DNA of 41,699 bases. Source: an uncultured Clostridia bacterium (lineage in GTDB: Bacteria > Bacillota > Clostridia > Oscillospirales > Ruminococcaceae). Within the stretch, counting starts at the first letter, position 1, and each line of letters starts with the position of its first letter. The position numbers were made by a program, and so were the translations under genes. The stretch spans positions 1-41,699 of the forward strand of contig CANQYC010000003.1 of assembly GCA_947627945.1 (NCBI GenBank), in the 5' to 3' direction. This document shows positions 32,001-39,845 of the stretch, piece after piece. The notes beneath the pieces are model-generated. The model searched no databases and was not told the origin of the DNA. It saw nothing but the letters and a program-made list of their open reading frames with translations.

Positions 32001-34943
32001 TCACTTGACCTCGGACGAGATCGGCAGACCCAGTCCCTTGATGGCATTTGCCACCAGTCCCGCTACGGCATTGGCACCGGTCTCTGTGAAATGTGTCATG
32101 TCGGTGGAACCCTCCACGGCACCGATGAGATGATACTGATAGGCAGCATCATAACCGATGGCATTGTAGTGATCGACCATCAATGTGTTCAGGTCGATGC
32201 ACGGGATGTTGTACTTGGCTGCCAGCTTCTTGCAGGCATCGCAGTAGTTGGTGTAGCTGTTGGTGAATTTGCCGTTGGAATATGCTTTCAGTCCGATGAC
32301 GGTCGTCACCAGCACAGGGGTCGCACCCTTATCCATCGCACCCTTGATGTACTGGGTCATGTACCATTCGTAGGAGCCTTCTGCCGGCTGATCGACATTC
32401 CCGCAGACGGGGGCATAGCGTTCCGCATTGCCCGAGGCGGAGTCATTGATGGCGAACTGTACGAGCAGATAATCCCCCGGCTGAATGGCATCGAGGATCG
32501 TGGTCAGTCTGCCGTTGTCGTAGAAGCTCTTGGAGCTGCGCCCGGCAATGGCATGATTGGAGACGGTCACATTGTCGGTAAAATAGGATCCGAGGTAATA
32601 CCCCCACCCCTGCTGCGGCGCATAGCTGGCACGATAGGACTGCACGGTGGAATCGCCGGCAATATAGATCGTTGCGCCGGCTGTCGGCTGCGGTTCCGGT
32701 CCTGCGGGCGGCTGATAGGTCTCTGCGATTGGTTCATCCGTCCACTCTGTCCGCAGATAATCGAGATTGGGGCCGCCCTCTGCCGTTGCAGAAGTCAGCC
32801 GGATGAGATTGGCACCGGCAACGAGCGGCAGCACGATGGCACGTTCGTTCCATTCCGTCCATGCACTGGTGGACAGGAAATCCTGCATCCAGTAGTCCGC
32901 TGCGTTGTTGACCTCGATCTTCATCTGCCGGTTATTGGCACTGCCGTTGGCAATGCCAAACGTACAGAGATAGTTGCCGTCTTTGGGGACGGTGACCGTA
33001 AACTCTGTGAAGCTCATGGCATCGTTATCAAGGTTCAGGTAGGCATCGGAAGTAAACCCTGCGTTCACGGATTCGTGTACGCCCTTGCTGAAAGCGGCAT
33101 CTATCGCATAATAGACCTGCTTGCCCTCTGCCACGGAGGTGATCTTTCCGCTGCCGAGTACAAAATCACGCAGCACTGCCAGATCGTCTGCATTGATCTG
33201 CACATCTCCATTGAGATCGGAGACCCTGCGCTGTGCATGGGTAACGGTGCCCGCTGTGAGCTGCCGTTTGAGCAGTGCCTCATCTACCACGTTCACAATG
33301 CCGTCGCCATTCAGGTCGCCCGGTGCCACGGCTCCGGCGGAGGTCACGGCATTGTCTATGAACCATGTCTGGCATGCATGGCCGTTTCTCTCCCATTCCT
33401 GCACATTCTCGCCGCTGATGCCGGAGGCATCCTTGACTTCTACGGCACTCTTGCTGTCACTGACTTTCGTTGCGATGACATAGCTGCCGTTCTCCTGCCG
33501 GAGGAAGCGAAAGAGCTGCGCATCGGATGCGGTATTCTCCCAGACGCCGATATTGGTGCCATTTGCCATTTTTCCGTTTGCAACATCTAAAAACAGGCTT
33601 TCGTCACTGGCACTCACAAGGTAATAATATCCATCCTCTGCGGGGACGGCTTTCCAGAGTGCTGCCCCGGAATCAATGCCCGGTGCGGCAAGCTGTGCCA
33701 CATTGGTGCCATTCTCCGGTGCGCCTGTCATGGACAGATACTGCCCGGAGTTGCCGTTGCGTAGCATGAAAACATCCGGCACATCCTCAAGAACACTGCC
33801 TGTTTCTGTAAATACCAGCCCTGCCACCAGCTCTGCGAGCTTCATGGAGCCGGTCTTGCTCTGGTGCAGATCATCTTCCTCTGCATAGTAGGCAGCCATG
33901 CCGTCATAGCCGACACTCAGCCCGAAATCCTGCCAGGGGTTAAACAGATCCACGACCGTTACACCCTCTGCGGCACCAATGCTGTCCATCTGTCCGCCGA
34001 ACCATCTGCCGGAAAGCAGCGGGCTTCTGTTCAGGTCGCTGCGGCGTCCCTGCTGCTTGACGAGGATGACGGTCATGCCCTTCTTTTTCGCACGCTGTAC
34101 CATATCGGTGACGACCTGCGTGTATTCCTCTGCATTGGAGTAGTTGGTGTCATTGATGCCGATGGCGATGATATAATAATCACCGGTCTTTCCGTAGGCT
34201 TCGATGGCATCGAACTGTCCGCCGTCCACAAAGCCCTTGGCATACTGACCGCTTGCCGCCATATTGCGGACTACATAGCCCTCGGCAGCCGTGCCGGTCA
34301 GGTTGTCTGCAAGGAACTGTCCCCAGCCGTGCTGTGCTGTGTCGTTGGTATTGTAGTAGTTGGCGACCGTGGAATCGCCGCAGAGCCATACCGTGGGGTT
34401 GGTCTCTCCCGTGGTATTGAGCTGCCGGATCTCCACAGCACTGATGGAAAATGCAGTGCCCGCCCTGCCGGCAACTGCCTGTAGATTGAGCTGTCCATCC
34501 GTGACAGGCAGCTCGAACGTCTCCACCGCATTGTTGCCGGTAAGATTGATCAGCTGGAGCATCCCCTCTGCCCGGATGCTGGTGCGGCTGGTGTTCCCGG
34601 TGGTCACCGTTACCTCATACAGACCCTTTGGCAGATCGACATTGAATGTGTTCCCCGCAGCTTCGGAAGTGAACTGTACCGCATCGCTGCGTGCGCCGCT
34701 TCCGGCGGCTGCCACATCCTTGACGCCGGATGTATTGGCAAAGCCATAGCCCGCCGATGCACTGTAGCCATTGGCGGCACTGACCCCGGTATAGCCGGAG
34801 GCTGCCCCGCCGCCGCCAAGGTCAAATTTCCACTCCGTCCCCGCCGCATCTGCCATCTGGGGGGTCTGCCCCATCCCCAGAACAGCCATTGAAGCGGCAA
34901 GGAACATGCCAAGGAACCGTTGTCTGAACGTTCGCATCTTCAT
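32001..34943 (-). CDS. Cellulosomal tandem CE12 rhamnogalacturonan acetylesterase with internal dockerin
   Basis: 980 residues. A signal peptide (about 1-33) is followed by a beta domain (35-175). A first CE12 SGNH esterase domain (about 185-380) has GDS189-191 and D357-x-x-H360. A ricin-type lectin domain (about 388-530) comes next, then a type I dockerin (about 541-598) with two calcium repeats beginning GDLNGDG and SDLNGDV. A CBM35-like domain (about 605-735), a Pro-rich linker and a second CE12 domain (about 757-970; GDS763-765, D948-x-x-H951) complete it. It should remove acetyl groups from pectic rhamnogalacturonan while docked on a scaffoldin. GGAGGA precedes the ATG. Confidence 0.92.
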   Translation of the reverse strand: MKMRTFRQRFLGMFLAASMAVLGMGQTPQMADAAGTEWKFDLGGGGAASGYTGVSAANGYSASAGYGFANTSGVKDVAAAGSGARSDAVQFTSEAAGNTFNVDLPKGLYEVTVTTGNTSRTSIRAEGMLQLINLTGNNAVETFELPVTDGQLNLQAVAGRAGTAFSISAVEIRQLNTTGETNPTVWLCGDSTVANYYNTNDTAQHGWGQFLADNLTGTAAEGYVVRNMAASGQYAKGFVDGGQFDAIEAYGKTGDYYIIAIGINDTNYSNAEEYTQVVTDMVQRAKKKGMTVILVKQQGRRSDLNRSPLLSGRWFGGQMDSIGAAEGVTVVDLFNPWQDFGLSVGYDGMAAYYAEEDDLHQSKTGSMKLAELVAGLVFTETGSVLEDVPDVFMLRNGNSGQYLSMTGAPENGTNVAQLAAPGIDSGAALWKAVPAEDGYYYLVSASDESLFLDVANGKMANGTNIGVWENTASDAQLFRFLRQENGSYVIATKVSDSKSAVEVKDASGISGENVQEWERNGHACQTWFIDNAVTSAGAVAPGDLNGDGIVNVVDEALLKRQLTAGTVTHAQRRVSDLNGDVQINADDLAVLRDFVLGSGKITSVAEGKQVYYAIDAAFSKGVHESVNAGFTSDAYLNLDNDAMSFTEFTVTVPKDGNYLCTFGIANGSANNRQMKIEVNNAADYWMQDFLSTSAWTEWNERAIVLPLVAGANLIRLTSATAEGGPNLDYLRTEWTDEPIAETYQPPAGPEPQPTAGATIYIAGDSTVQSYRASYAPQQGWGYYLGSYFTDNVTVSNHAIAGRSSKSFYDNGRLTTILDAIQPGDYLLVQFAINDSASGNAERYAPVCGNVDQPAEGSYEWYMTQYIKGAMDKGATPVLVTTVIGLKAYSNGKFTNSYTNYCDACKKLAAKYNIPCIDLNTLMVDHYNAIGYDAAYQYHLIGAVEGSTDMTHFTETGANAVAGLVANAIKGLGLPISSEVK

Positions 34944-34985
34944 TCCTCCTTTGGAATTGTGAATATTCGATGTCTTAGTAATTAC

Positions 34986-35014
34986 ATTATACCATATCTT
35001 CAGAGGAATGTCAA
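34986..35014 (-). promoter_or_regulatory. Promoter of the CE12 esterase gene
   Basis: TTGACA (35014-35009) and TATAAT (34991-34986) on the minus strand, 17 bases apart, with TG one base before the -10 box. The start codon is about 35 bases beyond the predicted transcription start. Confidence 0.92.
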
Positions 35015-35017
35015 GAC

Positions 35018-35054
35018 AAAATCAGGGGAAGTCTTTTGAAAAAACTCCCCCGAT
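35018..35054 (-). terminator. Terminator of the MATE gene
   Basis: On the minus strand ATCGGGGGAGT can pair with ACTTCCCCTGAT (one bulge, one mismatch), followed by TTTG. It begins a few bases past the MATE stop codon and ends just before the esterase promoter. Confidence 0.6.
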
Positions 35055-35057
35055 CTT

Positions 35058-36503
35058 CTATGCCTTCTGCGGCGTGTGGTTTTTCAGGATCCCTAAAGTC
35101 AAATCATTGGTATTTCTGTCCAGCTCCCGATACGTCCCGATGATAAGGAGAAAAGCGATCACAAATGTCAGGATATCCGACACGGGCATGGAAAATAAAA
35201 CACCGTCAAGTCCGAAAAAGACAGGGAGGACGACTGCAAAGCCCACGCCGAAAACAATTTCCCGTATCATGGAAAGTGCTGTCGATTGCACGGCTTTTCC
35301 CATTGCCTGCAAAAAGATGAAGCAGGATTTATTGACGCAGGCAAAGATCATCATGCAAAGGTAAATACGGAAAGCCCGTACTGCGAAATCGGTGTAATAA
35401 CTGCTCTCATTTGCGGCACCGAATATGTCGATGAGCTGCCTTGGAAAAATTTCCACGACCAGAAGTGCCACAGCACCGACAGCGGCTTCTGAGAGCAGTA
35501 ATTTTGTGAACAGCTCTTTCACACGTCTGCAAAGCCCTGCCCCCATATTGAATCCGACAATGGGGATGCAGCCTGCTGCCATCCCGACAGCGATCGAAAT
35601 GACGATCTGAAAGAATTTCATGACAATGCCGACCACTGCCATGGGGATCTGGGCATATTGTTCCTGTCCGAAGACCGCATCCATCGCACCGTATTTGCGG
35701 ATCATATTGTTGATGGCTGCCATTGCGGCGACAAGGGCGATCTGTGACAGAAAACTTGTCATGCCGAGCGAGAGCGTTTTGCGGATAGTGGAGCCATCAG
35801 GCTTGAGATCAGCCTTTCCGGGCTTCACGGCTTTCATGTGGCACAGATACCATACCGCAAGGGCTGCCGTTGCGATCTGTCCGATGACCGTTGCAGCTGC
35901 GGCACCCATCATCCCCCACCGGAAAACAAAAATGAAGAGCGGGTCAAGCAGGATGTTCAGCACAGCACCCGTAAACATGGAGAGCATCGCAAATTTAGGA
36001 TCGCCGTCCGCACGGATCACGGGATTCATCGCCTGCCCGAACATGTAGAACGGGATCCCCAGCGAGATATAGAAGAAATACGCTTTCGCATGACGGAACG
36101 TTTCCGGATTGACCGTACCGCCGAACAATGCGATGATGCTGTCGCTGAAGACCAGATAGACTGCGCAGAGCAGCAGACTCAAAACGATCGTCAATACCAC
36201 AGAATTGCCGACGCTTCTTTTCGCCTTATCGGGTTCTTCCCTGCCAAGGCTCAGACTCACGAATGCACAGCAGCCGTCGCCGATCATAACAGCAATGGCA
36301 AGGGCAATGACCGTCAGGGGAAAAACGACCGTATTGGCGGCGTTTCCGTAAGAGCCGAGATAGCTTGCATTGGCAATGAATATCTGATCAACGATGTTGT
36401 AGAGTGCGCCGACGAGCAGTGAAATAATGCACGGCACGGCGTATTTTTTCATCAGTCTGCCGACGGGGGCTTGCCCTAAAAATTGGTTTGCGGTCTGTTC
36501 CAT
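35058..36503 (-). CDS. MATE family multidrug/cation efflux transporter (MepA-like)
   Basis: 481 residues with about twelve hydrophobic segments in two homologous halves. The N-terminal LLVGALYNIVDQIFIANA is the MATE signature, and the half-repeat begins near residue 225-245. It has the two-lobe layout of MepA/NorM exporters, which expel organic cations using proton or sodium gradients. The ATG at 36503 has TAGGAGGT upstream; a longer frame would start inside the leader terminator and is rejected. It follows the CarD-like gene, but the copy of the leader RNA and a -10 box between them suggest separate control. The substrate is not known. Confidence 0.93.
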   Translation of the reverse strand: MEQTANQFLGQAPVGRLMKKYAVPCIISLLVGALYNIVDQIFIANASYLGSYGNAANTVVFPLTVIALAIAVMIGDGCCAFVSLSLGREEPDKAKRSVGNSVVLTIVLSLLLCAVYLVFSDSIIALFGGTVNPETFRHAKAYFFYISLGIPFYMFGQAMNPVIRADGDPKFAMLSMFTGAVLNILLDPLFIFVFRWGMMGAAAATVIGQIATAALAVWYLCHMKAVKPGKADLKPDGSTIRKTLSLGMTSFLSQIALVAAMAAINNMIRKYGAMDAVFGQEQYAQIPMAVVGIVMKFFQIVISIAVGMAAGCIPIVGFNMGAGLCRRVKELFTKLLLSEAAVGAVALLVVEIFPRQLIDIFGAANESSYYTDFAVRAFRIYLCMMIFACVNKSCFIFLQAMGKAVQSTALSMIREIVFGVGFAVVLPVFFGLDGVLFSMPVSDILTFVIAFLLIIGTYRELDRNTNDLTLGILKNHTPQKA

Positions 36504-36516
36504 GTGATTACCTCCT

Positions 36517-36573
36517 AAAAAAATAAAAACGCATGGCAAATAACTGGATTTACGCAGAAATTTGCCACACGTT
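36517..36573 (-). promoter_or_regulatory. Leader RNA copy A with terminator, upstream of the MATE gene (candidate riboswitch)
   Basis: The stem ACGTGTGGCAAAT (36572-36560) pairs with ATTTGCCATGCGT (36541-36529), 13 pairs with two G-U, and runs into TTTTATTTTTTT and then directly into the ribosome binding site. The loop holds CTGCGTAAATCCAGTT, in which CTG/CAG can form a small apical stem. The same loop sequence (one base different) occurs in copy B. A terminator in this position means something must relieve it for expression. Confidence 0.8.
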
Positions 36574-36583
36574 TCGATCTGAT

Positions 36584-36589
36584 AGTATA
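36584..36589 (-). promoter_or_regulatory. Probable -10 box of a MATE promoter
   Basis: TATACT on the minus strand lies 11 bases before the conserved AACGTG start of leader copy A, exactly the distance seen between TATAAT and AACGTG at copy B. No good -35 box is seen at 17 bases, so the promoter is weak or depends on an activator. Confidence 0.5.
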
Positions 36590-36602
36590 TGTTGCACAGA
36601 GT

Positions 36603-37100
36603 TTATGCGATATGTTTTTCGATATAGTCCACGACTTCGCTTCTGTCAATGTTAAGTGCAAAAGCGAATTCCTCAAACAGCATATTCTCTGCAAGGTTAA
36701 GATAATTCTCATCCGCAGAGCGGAGTTTCTTTCCGTTCTTTGCAAGCTCTTTGCGGCGCAGATACAGGGTCTTGACGAGCCGGATGACCTCATGCCTGTC
36801 GGCACCTTTCAGGATGCGGCTGTATTCCTCTTTGCGCTTTATGTCGTTGTCGATCCATATCAGCCCCTCGGAATTCATATGAGAGATCAGCTCATCGACC
36901 TCCGATCTGGAACATATCGGGTGTATCTTACTGAGCGCAGCTTCGTTATTGGTGGGTACATAGAAAATATTTTTATCGGAGTTGATATGGTTAAGGATAT
37001 AGTATTCCTGTTCTTCTCCTGTAAAATCCCGCTTTTCGATCGCCATGATCTTACATAGCCCGAACGAACCGTACATCACAACATCATCCACATGATGCAT
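36603..37100 (-). CDS. CarD-like transcriptional regulator
   Basis: 165 residues. The N-terminal 60 residues fit the CarD/CdnL Tudor-like RNA-polymerase-interacting domain (VDDVVMYGSFGLCKIMAIEKRDF, then YYILNHI and NIFYVPTNNE). A helical C-terminal domain follows (YSRILKGADRHEVIRLVKTLYLRRKEL), usual for DNA contacts. Such proteins bind the polymerase beta subunit and modulate promoter opening. The ATG at 37100 is chosen because GAGGTG sits 6 bases upstream; a GTG three codons earlier lies in that site. It is preceded by leader copy B and followed by leader copy A and the MATE gene. Confidence 0.88.
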   Translation of the reverse strand: MHHVDDVVMYGSFGLCKIMAIEKRDFTGEEQEYYILNHINSDKNIFYVPTNNEAALSKIHPICSRSEVDELISHMNSEGLIWIDNDIKRKEEYSRILKGADRHEVIRLVKTLYLRRKELAKNGKKLRSADENYLNLAENMLFEEFAFALNIDRSEVVDYIEKHIA

Positions 37101-37114
37101 AATGATCACCTCAC

Positions 37115-37175
37115 AAAAAAATAAGAGCGTGCGGCAAGCAACTGGACTTACGCAGTAACTGCTACACGTTCTCTA
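37115..37175 (-). promoter_or_regulatory. Leader RNA copy B with terminator, upstream of the CarD-like gene (candidate riboswitch)
   Basis: AACGTGTAGCA, the loop CTGCGTAAGTCCAGTT and CTTGCCGCACGC are followed by TCTTATTTTTTT and the ribosome binding site. The stem CGTGT-A-GCA pairs with TGC-C-GCACG (one A-C mismatch), and ACTG/CAGT forms an apical stem. Compared with copy A the outer arms differ while pairing is kept, and the loop is conserved. Transcription should begin near 37174, so the leader is almost nothing but this element. Confidence 0.8.
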
Positions 37176-37180
37176 AGTAT

Positions 37181-37209
37181 ATTATACCACAGTTTCGAGC
37201 GGAGCGCAA
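37181..37209 (-). promoter_or_regulatory. Promoter of the CarD-like gene
   Basis: TTGCGC (37209-37204) and TATAAT (37186-37181) on the minus strand, 17 bases apart, with TG one base before the -10 box. It drives leader copy B directly. Confidence 0.85.
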
Positions 37210-37392
37210 GGGTATTTTTGCACAAAAATGCAGGACAAAAATGAACTGACTTTTTCTTTTTGCAATGCAAAACGCTCCCTCCGCCGCCGTTTTGAGGGGC
37301 GTTTGCCATGTCCATGCAGGCGGGCAGACATCCTCTGCGGGCTTCATAAATATAAAAAATATGAAAATTTTGAAAAATTTTCTGATAACATC
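37210..37392. other. Non-coding stretch between the CarD-like and metY promoters
   Basis: A/T-rich at both ends, with one hairpin in the middle (about 37268-37305: AAACGC-T-CCCTC with GAGGGGCGTTT, one bulge). It has no U-tract. An open frame through this stretch has no ribosome binding site and is not a convincing gene. No S-box or T-box features were recognised. Confidence 0.5.
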
Positions 37393-37421
37393 TTGCAACT
37401 ATGGGCAGGATATGTTATAAT
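37393..37421 (+). promoter_or_regulatory. metY promoter
   Basis: TTGCAA (37393-37398) and TATAAT (37416-37421), 17 bases apart, with TG one base before the -10 box. Only about 28 bases of leader precede the start codon, too short for a methionine-type riboswitch. Confidence 0.87.
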
Positions 37422-37455
37422 TAAAAGTAATACTATGCTCAGAAAGGAAATTGTC

Positions 37456-38739
37456 ATGAACGATTATACAATTGATACCAAATGTGTACAGGGAGGGTAT
37501 ACGCCCGGAAACGGAGAACCCCGCCAGATACCGATCATCCAGTCCACCACTTTCAAGTACGAGACGAGCGAGCAGATGGGAAAGCTGTTCGATCTGGAAG
37601 AAAGCGGCTATTTCTACACCCGTCTCCAGAATCCGACGAATGATATGGTCGCTGCCAAAATTTGTGAACTGGAGGGCGGTGCGGCGGCAATGCTGACTTC
37701 CTCCGGGCAGGCTGCCAATTTCTTTGCCATCTTCAATATCGCCTCCTGCGGCGATCATGTCGTGGCATGCTCAACGATCTATGGCGGCACTTACAATCTT
37801 TTCCATGTCACCATGAAGAAAATGGGCATCGAGTTTACATTCGTCGATCCAAACTGTTCAGAAGAAGAGCTGAATGCGGCATTTCGTCCCGAAACAAAGG
37901 CAGTTTTCGGGGAGACCATCGCAAACCCCGCACTCACCGTCCTCGATATTGAAAAATTTGCCAAGGCAGCACATGCGCATGGGGTGCCGCTGATCGTGGA
38001 CAATACCTTTGCAACACCCGTGAACTGCCGCCCGTTTGAGTGGGGATGCGACATTGTGACACATTCCACAACAAAATACATGGACGGACACGGAGCCGGT
38101 GTCGGCGGCTGTATCGTGGACAGCGGCAAATTTGACTGGCTTGCACATGCGGATAAATTTCCGGGACTTACCACGCCGGACGACAGCTATCACGGTGTGA
38201 CCTATGCGGAAAAATTTGGTCTGGGCGGTGCGTTCATCACAAAATGCACGGCGCAGCTGATGCGGGACTTCGGTTCGATCCAGTCTCCGCAGAATGCATT
38301 TATCCTCAATCTCGGACTGGAAAGTCTGCATGTCCGGATGCCGAGGCACTGTGAAAACGGGCTTGCCGTTGCGAAATTTCTGAAAAGCCATCCGAAGATC
38401 CGGTTTGTGACATACCCGTCTCTGGAGGGCGATCCCTACTATGAACTGGCAAAGAAATACATGCCGGACGGCACCTGCGGCGTGGTGTCCTTTGGGTTCC
38501 ACGGTGGGAGAGCTGCTGCGGAAATGTTCATGAAGCATCTGAAACTTGCCGCCATCGAGACGCATGTCGCCGATGCACGCACCTGCTGTCTGCATCCGGC
38601 TTCTGCGACACACCGGCAGATGAATGACAAGGAACTGGAAGCCGCTGGCATCAGCTCGGATCTTGTGCGCATGTCGTGCGGACTTGAAAATGCGGCGGAT
38701 CTGATCGCAGATATTTCACAGGCTCTGGAAAAAATATGA
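37456..38739 (+). CDS. metY: O-acetylhomoserine sulfhydrylase (Cys/Met metabolism PLP enzyme)
   Basis: 427 residues. The N-terminus TKCVQGGYTPGNGEPRQIPI and the tyrosine/arginine pair in YFYTRLQNPT are typical of O-acetylhomoserine aminocarboxypropyltransferase. The PLP lysine is K207 in THSTTKYMDGHG, and D182 in VDNTFATP contacts the cofactor. It makes homocysteine (or methionine) from O-acetylhomoserine and sulfide in the cytoplasm. Start ATG at 37456 has AAGGAAA upstream; an in-frame extension to 37228 is rejected because it spans the promoter. Cystathionine gamma-synthase relatives are the alternative, but the length and N-terminus favour MetY. Confidence 0.92.
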   Translation: MNDYTIDTKCVQGGYTPGNGEPRQIPIIQSTTFKYETSEQMGKLFDLEESGYFYTRLQNPTNDMVAAKICELEGGAAAMLTSSGQAANFFAIFNIASCGDHVVACSTIYGGTYNLFHVTMKKMGIEFTFVDPNCSEEELNAAFRPETKAVFGETIANPALTVLDIEKFAKAAHAHGVPLIVDNTFATPVNCRPFEWGCDIVTHSTTKYMDGHGAGVGGCIVDSGKFDWLAHADKFPGLTTPDDSYHGVTYAEKFGLGGAFITKCTAQLMRDFGSIQSPQNAFILNLGLESLHVRMPRHCENGLAVAKFLKSHPKIRFVTYPSLEGDPYYELAKKYMPDGTCGVVSFGFHGGRAAAEMFMKHLKLAAIETHVADARTCCLHPASATHRQMNDKELEAAGISSDLVRMSCGLENAADLIADISQALEKI

Positions 38740-38802
38740 TATTGACAGAGCAGCATGCGCCTGTTGATTACCGGGGACGGATCTTGAAAAGGGGAACACC
38801 AT

Positions 38803-39837
38803 ATGAAACGAATTCTGGCTGGTCTGCTCAGTGTCCTGCTTTGCGTGCCGCTGACAGGCTGTCATAAAAATAATACGGCACAAAGCGAGAAGTCCGCACC
38901 GGATTTCATGCCCTTGACAGAAATTGTTGACGGGCGGAAAGATGTGTATCTGATCGTGAAGGTGCTGGAGAACAGCAGCTACTGGGATGTCATCATCGAG
39001 GGCGCACGGGATGCGGGAAATGACCTTGACTGCAATGTGTACTACAGCGGCTCCTATGTCGAGACCGACTGGGCATCCCATGAACGGCTGCTGAATGAGG
39101 CCTCTGCTGCCGGTGCGGATGCCATCGTACTGGCACCGGATGATTCTGTGAATCTGTCGGGCAAGATCGATGAGGTCTACAGTAAAGGTATCCCGCTCGT
39201 GCTGATCGACACCATTGCCAATACGGAAAATTATGATGTGTGTTACATGACGGACAACCTGATGGCGGGGCAGGAGGCAGCCAAGGAAATGCTCTCCCTG
39301 CTCGAAAAACAGGGAACGGATGCCTCCGAGCCGGCACAGGTCGGCATTCAGGTCGGGGCAACGTCCTCCCTGACGATCATTGAACGGCTGGCAGGATTTT
39401 TCCAGTACTGGAGCAAGTATGCGCCGCCCGCATGGGAGGTCATACCGGACGTGAAATGCAATGAGGGCGATACAGAAAAGGCTGTAGCATGTGCGGAGGA
39501 ATTGCTGGAGTATCCCGATCTCAAAGGGGTGTTCGGTGCAAACAACGGCTCCACGGTCGGGTTTGCCAAAGTCATCCGGGAACAGGAACGGAAAGATGTG
39601 GCAGTTGTCGGGTTTGACTATTCTGAGGAGATCGCAGGTCTCATCATGGATGATGACTATACAGTCTCCACCATTCTGCAAAAGCAATATGACATGGGGT
39701 ATATGGGCGTAGATACGGCATTGTCCCTGACCGACGGCGAGGAGATGCCTGTGAAGTTCATTGATACGGGCGTTATCGTCGTCAGTCAGGATACACTTCA
39801 ACAAAAAGAAGTGCAGGAAGCACTGTCGTATAATTGA
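38803..39837 (+). CDS. Solute-binding lipoprotein (type I, RbsB/Peripla_BP_4-like)
   Basis: 344 residues. A lipoprotein signal ends in LTGC with C20 as the lipidated residue. The rest is a two-lobe type I periplasmic-binding fold: YLIVKVLENSSYWDVIIEGARDAG, DAIVLAPDDSVNL, IPLVLIDTIAN and VAVVGFDYSEEIAGLI. Such proteins bind sugars or similar small molecules outside the membrane. There is no ABC permease or ATPase gene next to it. The next gene, 8 bases downstream, is a membrane diguanylate cyclase, so ligand sensing for that enzyme is more likely than uptake. AAGGGG precedes the ATG; a TTGACA at 38743 suggests a weak promoter of its own. Confidence 0.9.
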   Translation: MKRILAGLLSVLLCVPLTGCHKNNTAQSEKSAPDFMPLTEIVDGRKDVYLIVKVLENSSYWDVIIEGARDAGNDLDCNVYYSGSYVETDWASHERLLNEASAAGADAIVLAPDDSVNLSGKIDEVYSKGIPLVLIDTIANTENYDVCYMTDNLMAGQEAAKEMLSLLEKQGTDASEPAQVGIQVGATSSLTIIERLAGFFQYWSKYAPPAWEVIPDVKCNEGDTEKAVACAEELLEYPDLKGVFGANNGSTVGFAKVIREQERKDVAVVGFDYSEEIAGLIMDDDYTVSTILQKQYDMGYMGVDTALSLTDGEEMPVKFIDTGVIVVSQDTLQQKEVQEALSYN

Positions 39838-39845
39838 GGTGAGTC

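Noticed and set aside
31989-33590. Plus-strand open frame opposite the CE12 esterase gene
   Set aside because: The minus-strand frame encodes clear domains; this one has no ribosome binding site and no recognisable domain.
37228-37455. N-terminal extension of MetY
   Set aside because: The extension spans the metY promoter and lacks a ribosome binding site.
37399-37455. SAM-type riboswitch controlling metY
   Set aside because: The leader is only about 28 bases, too short, and no S-box features are seen.
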